Assembly (NCBI RefSeq): GCF_020567525.1
Contig: NZ_JAJCVI010000007.1
Location: forward strand, 62,001 to 126,000
Origin: Halorubellus salinus
Lineage (GTDB): Archaea; Halobacteriota; Halobacteria; Halobacteriales; Natrialbaceae
DNA length: 64,000 nucleotides
Direction of reading: 5' to 3'
Below, one piece after another: positions 58,631 through 64,000 of this stretch. The translations under genes and the position numbers were made by a program. The first letter of the stretch is position 1, and each line of letters starts with the position of its first letter. Under the pieces are notes generated by a model. That model did no database searches, was not told the DNA's origin, and saw nothing but the letters and a program-made list of their open reading frames with translations.

Positions 58631-59502
58631 GCCGAGACGAGCCTCCCCTCGTCGACCTTCGGTGTGAGGCCCACACCTACCCGGACGGGACCGTCGGGAT
58701 GCACGACGTCGAGTTCTCGGTGTACCCCGACGAGGTCGTCGCGCTCGTCGGCGGCAACGGCGCGGGGAAGTCGACGCTCCTCGAACACCTGAACGGGACG
58801 CTCGTGCCCGACGACGGCGACCTCGTCGTCGACGGCACCCCGATCACCGAGGACGTCAGGGCACGCGCGCGGAAGGCGGTCGGGTTCGTCTTCCAGGACG
58901 CCGACACGCAACTCGTCGCACCCACGGTCCTCGACGACGTGATGTTCGGCCTCCAGAACGACGGCGTCCCCGCCGACGAAGCGAGGGAGCGTGCTCGTGA
59001 GGCGCTCGCGACCGTCGACGCCGGCCACCTCGAAGACCGCATCCCGCACTACCTGAGCGGCGGCGAGAAACGCCTCGTCGGCCTCGCCGGCGTGCTCGTC
59101 CTCGAACCGAGCGTCGTCGTCCTCGACGAACCGCTCGCCGGGCTCGACCCCGAGCGCTCCCAGCTGGTCGCCGAACGGGTCGCCAAGATCCGCGAGGACG
59201 GTATCAGCGTCGTCCTGTCGACGCACGACCTCGAGTTCGCCGCCGAGGTCGCCGACCGCGTCTGCGTGATGGCCGACGGCAACGTCGCCGGGGGCGGGAC
59301 GCCCCGGGAGGTGTTCTACGACGACGCGCTCCTGGCCGCCGCGAACCTGCATCCACCGAGCGCAGTGCGCGTCGCTCGCGAAGCAGGCCTGGGGACGACG
59401 ACAAAGCCGGTGACCGGAACAGAACTCGTCGAACTCCTCACGGCAGCCACCGACACCAAACCCGTGCAGACACCGGTCGCTGACGCCGACGGACCCACCT
59501 GA
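58627..59502 (+). CDS. cbiO: ECF transporter ATPase CbiO
   Basis: A 291-residue ABC ATPase from the GTG at 58627, overlapping the cbiQ stop. Walker A is LVGGNGAGKSTLLEHLNG (about 38-55), Q-loop FQDADTQLVAPTV, signature YLSGGEKRLVGLAGVLV (about 141-157), Walker B VVVLDEPLAGLDP and H-loop STHDLEFAAEVADRV. A C-terminal extension of about 60 residues (PPSAVRVAREAGLG...) is common in CbiO. It energises metal uptake through CbiQ and CbiM. Confidence 0.93.
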   Translation: MSRDEPPLVDLRCEAHTYPDGTVGMHDVEFSVYPDEVVALVGGNGAGKSTLLEHLNGTLVPDDGDLVVDGTPITEDVRARARKAVGFVFQDADTQLVAPTVLDDVMFGLQNDGVPADEARERAREALATVDAGHLEDRIPHYLSGGEKRLVGLAGVLVLEPSVVVLDEPLAGLDPERSQLVAERVAKIREDGISVVLSTHDLEFAAEVADRVCVMADGNVAGGGTPREVFYDDALLAAANLHPPSAVRVAREAGLGTTTKPVTGTELVELLTAATDTKPVQTPVADADGPT

Positions 59503-59590
59503 AGCGCTTCTTCGTCAAGCCTCTGGACGGACCGAACAGTGGTCTGCCCGCGGTATACCGCGCTCGTCTGCTATGGGTAAGGGATGGTGC

Positions 59591-60586
59591 TCACCCGCCG
59601 TACCCCTCGTTCTCGATCGGGCCGCTGAACACGCCGTAGAGGAACTTGAAGTACCACAGCACCAGCAGCAGGACCGGGAACCCGAGGACGGTCACGAGGT
59701 TCAACGCCAGCGGCGACACGACCGCGTCCCGCACCAGCAGCCCGGTCGGCGGATAGACCGTCGGGTACAGCAACACGGCGACCAGGAGCGTCAGGAGCGT
59801 GGGGAGCGCCAGCGCGCTCGCGAGCCACGCCCGGTACTGGCCGCGTCGGGCCAGCACACTCCCGCCCAGCCCGAAAGCGACCGAGAGTGCGACGACTGCA
59901 GCGACGGGCAGCGAGAGCACCGCGTCGGCAGCACCGCCCGCATCGGTCAGGACGACAGTCGCGAGCAGCACGACCACGCCCCCGAGGTACGCCAGCGTCG
60001 CGCCGACGCCGTACGCCCGCAGCTCCGATGCCAGCTCGGGCTCGGTCTTCGCCGCGAGGAACGCCGCCCCCGTGACTATCGAGACGGCGACCAGGCCGAC
60101 GCCCGTCAACACCACTGGGAGCGTCGCCGGGCCGAACAGCCAGCGGCCGGCGAGCATCCCCAACAACAGCGGCGCGAAGGCGCTCCCGCCCACGAAGGCG
60201 TAGTCGGCGTAGCGCTTCCAGCGGACGTCGTCGCGCTGCTCGCGGAGTTCCGGGCCGAGCCCGCGGAACACCAGGGCGACGACGAACCCGAGCGCGAGCA
60301 GGTAGTTGTCCGCCAGGAGCCGCGAGTACACCCGCGGGAACGCCGCGAGCAGCATCGTCCCGAAGGCGACGACCCACACCTCGTTCGCGTCCCAGACCGG
60401 GCCGAACGCCGACAGGAACGTCTCCCGCTCGTGTTCGTCCGACCGGGTCGCGTACAGCATTCCGATGCCGAAGTCGAACCCGTCGAGGACGACGTACATC
60501 CCCAGCGCGAACAGCACCGCGCCGAACCAGATCTCGGGCAGGGACTCGACGAGGTACGCGTCGACGGGGATCAGTGGGTCAGTCAT
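59591..60586 (-). CDS. cydB: Cytochrome bd-type quinol oxidase subunit II
   Basis: A 331-residue CydB with about eight to nine membrane helices. Family marks are WFGAVLFALGMYVVLDGFDFGIG (residues 20-42) and the conserved FGPVWDANEVWVVAFGTMLLAAFP (61-84) and FVVALVFRGLGPELRE. It pairs with CydA to reduce oxygen to water with electrons from the quinone pool at low oxygen. Its ATG overlaps the cydA stop by eight bases. It lies convergent to the cobalt transporter operon. Confidence 0.95.
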   Translation of the reverse strand: MTDPLIPVDAYLVESLPEIWFGAVLFALGMYVVLDGFDFGIGMLYATRSDEHERETFLSAFGPVWDANEVWVVAFGTMLLAAFPRVYSRLLADNYLLALGFVVALVFRGLGPELREQRDDVRWKRYADYAFVGGSAFAPLLLGMLAGRWLFGPATLPVVLTGVGLVAVSIVTGAAFLAAKTEPELASELRAYGVGATLAYLGGVVVLLATVVLTDAGGAADAVLSLPVAAVVALSVAFGLGGSVLARRGQYRAWLASALALPTLLTLLVAVLLYPTVYPPTGLLVRDAVVSPLALNLVTVLGFPVLLLVLWYFKFLYGVFSGPIENEGYGG

Positions 60587-62030
60587 CGCTGGTCACCCAC
60601 GGGAGCGGCCCGCGCCAGCGACCCGCGCTCGACTCGCGGACGCCGAGCGACCGGAGTTCCTCCCTGACCAGCCACTTCAGGATGTACAACGCCGTCAGGA
60701 TCAACCCGACGTAGAGGACGACGAACCCGACCAGGGTCAGCGTCGCCTCCGTCCCGGTGAGCGTCGAGGACACCGCCTCGCTCGTCCTGAGTTCGCCCTG
60801 GATGACCCACGGTTGCCGGCCGATCTCGGTGACGTACCAGCCGGTGAGCAACGCAGCGTACCCGAACGGCGACGCCGCGATCATCGCCTTCAGGTAGCGC
60901 GTGCTATCGGCCAACCGTCCACGGTACGTGAGGTAGCCGCCCCAGAGCGCCAGTCCGATGAACAGGAACCCGAGCCCGACCATGAAGCGGAACGACCAGA
61001 ACACGAGCGCGACCGGTGGGTTCTCCTCGTACTCGTTCAGGCCGACGACCTCGGCGTCGAAGTCCCCGCCGCTGGCGAGGAACGACCCGATTCCGGGGAG
61101 ACTCACCGTGACGAGGTTCTCGGCTCGTGGGTCAGTGAGCGCGTCGAGGGACTTCGGGAACGCGAGCAAGTGGAGGTCGGCCGCGCCGGTCTCGTAGTGG
61201 GCCTCCATCGCGGCGAACTTCTGGGGCTGGGTGTCCTCGACGTGCCGGCCGTACGCGTCGCCGTGGATCGCCTGGAACGGAGCCGAGACGAGCAGCAGCA
61301 CCACAGCGAGCTTGAGTGCGGAGTTCCAGGCGTCCGCGTCCGGCTTCTTCCAGACGATGTACGCCGAGACGCCCGCGACCAGCAATGCGACCGATATCAC
61401 CGACGCGTTCATCATGTGGACGTACATCCACGGCATTCGCGGCGTGAGGAACGCAGCGACCGGGTCAGTGAGCTTCGCGACCTCCATCCCGCTGCGCGTG
61501 ACCATCTCGTACCCGCGCGGGGTCTGCATCCACGCGTTCACGACCAGGATCCAGAACCCCGACAGCCACGCGCCGACGCCCACGAGTACCGAGGAGAGGA
61601 CGTACGTTCGGTCGGTGACGCGCTCGCGGCCGTACAGCAACACGCCGAGGAAGACGGCCTCCAGGAAGAACGCCATCTTCGCCTCGAACGCCAGCGGGCC
61701 GCCGATCAGCTCTCCAGCGACCTCGGCGAACTGTGGGAAGTTCGTCCCGAACTGGAAGCTCATCGGAATCCCGGTGACGGTCCCCATCACGAACCCGGCG
61801 GCGAACACCTTCACCCAGAACGAACGCAATCGCGCGTACCGCTGGTCGTTCGTGCGCACGTCCTTCCAGGTGAAGTAGACGATGAACGGTGCGAGGCCGA
61901 TGGAGAGCGACGCGAAGATGATGTGAACGGAGATCGTCCACCCGAACTGCATGCGGCTCGCGATCTCCGGGGAAAGGAATGCCACCGCCCATCCCGGGTC
62001 GACGGCACTCAGCAGTGTGGCTGGATGCAT
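60579..62030 (-). CDS. cydA: Cytochrome bd-type quinol oxidase subunit I
   Basis: A 483-residue CydA. ASRMQFGWTISVHIIFASLSIGL near the start contains the haem-ligand His of the b595/d site. FWVKVFAAGFVMGTVTGIPMSF then FQFGTNFPQFA follows, with the GRQPWVIQGELRTSEAVS motif near residue 415. The Met ligand of haem b558 lies in the Q-loop half (FWSFRFMVGLGF). The Q loop is short, as in the CIO/bd-II type. ATG at 62030 is chosen. A GTG at 62039 is possible. It functions with CydB in microaerobic respiration. Confidence 0.95.
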   Translation of the reverse strand: MHPATLLSAVDPGWAVAFLSPEIASRMQFGWTISVHIIFASLSIGLAPFIVYFTWKDVRTNDQRYARLRSFWVKVFAAGFVMGTVTGIPMSFQFGTNFPQFAEVAGELIGGPLAFEAKMAFFLEAVFLGVLLYGRERVTDRTYVLSSVLVGVGAWLSGFWILVVNAWMQTPRGYEMVTRSGMEVAKLTDPVAAFLTPRMPWMYVHMMNASVISVALLVAGVSAYIVWKKPDADAWNSALKLAVVLLLVSAPFQAIHGDAYGRHVEDTQPQKFAAMEAHYETGAADLHLLAFPKSLDALTDPRAENLVTVSLPGIGSFLASGGDFDAEVVGLNEYEENPPVALVFWSFRFMVGLGFLFIGLALWGGYLTYRGRLADSTRYLKAMIAASPFGYAALLTGWYVTEIGRQPWVIQGELRTSEAVSSTLTGTEATLTLVGFVVLYVGLILTALYILKWLVREELRSLGVRESSAGRWRGPLPWVTSDD

Positions 62031-62196
62031 GTGCCTCACGGTATGTCGTAGGAGTTAGTGAGGGGCCACCCGATTCCCGAGGTCGGGCATTTGCCCGACA
62101 GTATTATACCCGTGAGAACCTAGCTCTCGAACCGCTCGGATTGCGGTGGAACAGTCGTCACACGCCGCTGAGATTTCAGCTGAACGTGGAAGCGCG

Positions 62197-62982
62197 TCAG
62201 TTTGTTGCGCTTCGCGTATCCTCCATGTCCAGATGGGTTGTGAACCAGCTTTGGATGAGTTCAGATAGCACGGCGGCGAACGCAGTTTCGTCGCTCCAGA
62301 TCGCAGTCTCCACGGGGAGGCCAGGGATTCGTTCGTTCCCGAGGACGCTCAAGAGGAGACGGTGGTTGTCGACAGTGAGTGCACGGCCAGATTGCTTGCG
62401 CGCCGGCCGGAGGCGCTCTGGAAACCGAACGGTCCGAACCTGCGGCTGGAACGCATCAAAGTCTGCGTCGCGGCTGACAAACGTGACTTCGATACCTTCG
62501 CTCGCACAGTCATTCAACACCTCACTGGTCTCGGCCGTAAGTTCGTTCGCGCCACAGGCGTAGAGCAAATTCGATTCGGCGTTAGACGCAAGGCCGCGAA
62601 CTCGTGACTCTATCTGCTCGGTGCCTTTGACCGTCCAGATCTCTTCTTGTTGATCGGCAGCGTCGTCGCGTTCGCGCTTGACACGTTCGAGGTACCGGAA
62701 CGCATCCGATTGGTGCGCTTCGAACCGCGATTGCAGGTACGTCTGTGCCGTGTCGAGATCGGTGGGTCGGTACCGTATCGGACTCGACTGGTGGACTTCG
62801 ACGAGACCACGTTCTTCGAGGTTCTCCGCGGCGCCGTAGACCTGTGAGCGCGGGACATCCGCGATGCGGCTGATGTCTCTCGCAGACCCAGTATCGAGCT
62901 TCTGGAGCGCGATGAATACCTTCGCCTCGTAGGACGTGAGTCCGAGGTATTCGAGCGCCTCAACCGCATCACGTTCGTCCAT
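62197..62982 (-). CDS. TrmB-family transcription regulator
   Basis: A 261-residue TrmB-type regulator from the ATG at 62982. The N-terminal winged helix reads VEALEYLGLTSYEAKVFIAL, SARDISRIADVPRSQVYGAAENL and EERGLVEV (residues 6-70). A coiled linker (YLERVKRERDDAADQQEE) joins it to a C-terminal domain with a phospholipase-D-like fold (LLYACGANELTAETSEVLND; EVTFVSRDAD). It lacks the sugar-binding extension of long TrmB proteins. It starts one base after the RND exporter stop codon, so it is in the same operon and probably controls that exporter. Confidence 0.9.
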   Translation of the reverse strand: MDERDAVEALEYLGLTSYEAKVFIALQKLDTGSARDISRIADVPRSQVYGAAENLEERGLVEVHQSSPIRYRPTDLDTAQTYLQSRFEAHQSDAFRYLERVKRERDDAADQQEEIWTVKGTEQIESRVRGLASNAESNLLYACGANELTAETSEVLNDCASEGIEVTFVSRDADFDAFQPQVRTVRFPERLRPARKQSGRALTVDNHRLLLSVLGNERIPGLPVETAIWSDETAFAAVLSELIQSWFTTHLDMEDTRSATN

Positions 62983-62983
62983 A

Positions 62984-64000
62984 TCAGTCCTCCGCGGGCA
63001 CCTCACCCGCACTTGGGGTCGCTGCCATCGCCGTGGCGTCGTCGGGGGCGACGTACCGCGTCCAGACGACGAGGAGGCTCGGAAGGACGAGCACGCTCGC
63101 GAGGAACGCGTAGATGATGGTGATTCCAGTGATGATGCCGAACTGCTGGAGTGGTGGGAGGATGGCGAACGCGAGGACGCCAAAGCCACCGACGGTCGTC
63201 GCTGCACTGCCGAGCAGTGCGCCGCCGGTTCCGGTGACGGCGGTCCGCATCGCCTCCCACTTCGAGTCGGCGCGTTCCAGTTCCTGATTGTAGCGCTCGC
63301 TGAGGTGGATGCTGTATGCGACCCCGAGCCCGACGGTCAGGCTCGTGATCATCCCGGTCAGGATGTTGAAGGGGATGCCGAGCAAGTACATCGTCCCCAG
63401 GATCCAGCTGACGCTGAAGATGACGGGGAGGATGGTAACGAGCCCGAGTGTCGCGCTGCCTTCTGCGATCCGGTAGGTGATCATGAGGAACGCGACGACG
63501 GCGACGAGCGTGATGAGCAGGCTCTCGATGACCGTCTGCAGCAGGTTGTCTTGGACGATCTTGAACAGGATCGTCTGGCCGGTCGCAGTCGCTTGGAGGC
63601 CTGCACCGTCGATGGTGCCGGCGACCGACCGCATCTGTTCGGTGACGGCCGTGCTTGACGCGCCACCGTTCATGGAGATGACGAGGCGCGCAGCGGCGTA
63701 GTCGCCGTCTTCGGTCCGGTGGATGACGCCTGCGGCTTCGTCAGGTGCGATCTCGAACAGTTCGGCGTACACGGCGTCGACGTTCTGGTCGGGAACGTCG
63801 TCACCGTCGGTGTCCGCCTCTTGGAACGTCGCGTTGAACGTTTCGTTCTCCGCAGCGACTGTTTCCATGACCGAGAGCGGTCCCTCGATGCTCGGTTCGC
63901 CGTTCGAGAGCTTCTGGACCGCGTTCTTCTCCGCGGCGGCGTCGCGAGCCTCTGAGAGCTTGCGTAACGAGTCGGGTGTCGCAACGTCACCTTGGACGAG
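62984..64000 (-). CDS. RND-superfamily (MMPL-type) exporter, C-terminal part (cut by window edge)
   Basis: The frame is open at the right edge and ends at 62984, showing 338 residues of the C-terminal half. The external domain (LVQGDVATPDSLRKLSEARD; EADTDGDDVPDQNVDAVYAEL) precedes five membrane helices (LLITLVAVVAFLMITY, TLGLVTILPVIFSVSWILG ...). Then come the motif LTVGLGVAYSIHLSERYNQE and GTGGALLGSAATTVGGFG. The external EGDV/TDDDGIPD-type motifs match those of the exporter at 49511, so the two are paralogues. The TrmB-type regulator follows one base after its stop. Confidence 0.92.
   Translation of the reverse strand, partial: LVQGDVATPDSLRKLSEARDAAAEKNAVQKLSNGEPSIEGPLSVMETVAAENETFNATFQEADTDGDDVPDQNVDAVYAELFEIAPDEAAGVIHRTEDGDYAAARLVISMNGGASSTAVTEQMRSVAGTIDGAGLQATATGQTILFKIVQDNLLQTVIESLLITLVAVVAFLMITYRIAEGSATLGLVTILPVIFSVSWILGTMYLLGIPFNILTGMITSLTVGLGVAYSIHLSERYNQELERADSKWEAMRTAVTGTGGALLGSAATTVGGFGVLAFAILPPLQQFGIITGITIIYAFLASVLVLPSLLVVWTRYVAPDDATAMAATPSAGEVPAED

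Noticed and set aside
60306-62051. Long open frame opposite cydA
   Set aside because: No recognisable domain. It is a shadow of a strongly conserved oxidase gene.
1-64000. rRNA or tRNA genes
   Set aside because: No stretch showed the conserved tRNA T-loop with matching stems or rRNA core sequences on either strand by eye.

Overview
The window is from a haloarchaeon (class Halobacteria). Most encoded proteins are strongly acidic. Transcripts look leaderless with TATA-like boxes about 25-35 bases before the start codon, and the families are archaeal: Orc1/Cdc6, TrmB, Bat-type HTH-10 regulators, HalOD1, a PhiH1-like repressor, a GGGP-synthase relative and a haloarchaeal I-B-type CRISPR repeat. 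Plasmid-type genes (ParA with an acidic partner, Orc1/Cdc6, integrase remains) suggest a megaplasmid, a minichromosome or a chromosomal region with integrated plasmid parts. By eye, base composition falls into two parts: about 1-34 kb is less GC-rich and accessory, and about 34-64 kb is GC-rich and more ordinary.

Region 1 (1-6.3 kb) holds a truncated gene at the left edge, a gene of unknown function with an Asp-rich motif, a GT4 glycosyltransferase, two paralogous four-helix membrane proteins, a larger polytopic membrane protein and a divergent, C-terminally extended PcrB/GGGP-synthase-like prenyltransferase. This looks like a lipid or envelope module.

Region 2 (6.5-15.0 kb) is the most unusual. 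A VWA protein and an Hsp70 (DnaK) with two zinc fingers inserted between its domains lie on the + strand. They converge on a minus-strand series: an exported single-helix membrane protein, a 774-residue tubulin/FtsZ-like GTPase with a long coiled-coil part, a transglutaminase-like protein and a GrpE. Together they resemble a cytoskeletal or membrane-remodelling machine with its own chaperone pair.

Region 3 (15.0-24.4 kb) is mobile or plasmid-like. It contains a nested inverted-repeat structure, five small genes joined by four 4-base overlaps behind a PhiH1-like repressor, Orc1/Cdc6, an HNH nuclease, small zinc proteins, a Tat-exported protein, a complete IS5-type element abutting a 3' fragment of cas2, and a five-spacer CRISPR array. 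Further CRISPR-repeat relics lie near 20.9 kb and 33.0 kb.

Region 4 (24.6-34.2 kb) carries a Nudix hydrolase plus phosphohexomutase pair, a methyltransferase, a helical-repeat membrane protein, a HalOD1 protein and a beta-helix lipoprotein. After these come a decayed tyrosine integrase, an orphan CRISPR repeat and a fragment of an orc1/cdc6 gene. IS200/IS605-type hairpin ends at 6.4 kb and 26.8 kb flank 20 kb.

Region 5 (34.2-64 kb) is more conventional. Three genes share an identical palindrome at a fixed distance before their starts, next to a Bat-like regulator. Then follow an old-yellow-enzyme, a pirin, a ParA partition locus with an iteron-like upstream region, a SIMPL protein, a metallophosphoesterase, HTH regulators, a FAD-type protein, a large PAS/GAF sensor-regulator, an RND exporter, an HpcH/HpaI aldolase, a CBS protein, a PAS histidine kinase preceded by a 23-bp tandem repeat, a cobalt ECF transporter operon (cbiM, N-like, Q, O), cytochrome bd oxidase (cydAB), a TrmB regulator and a second RND exporter that runs off the right edge. 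I saw no rRNA or tRNA gene.
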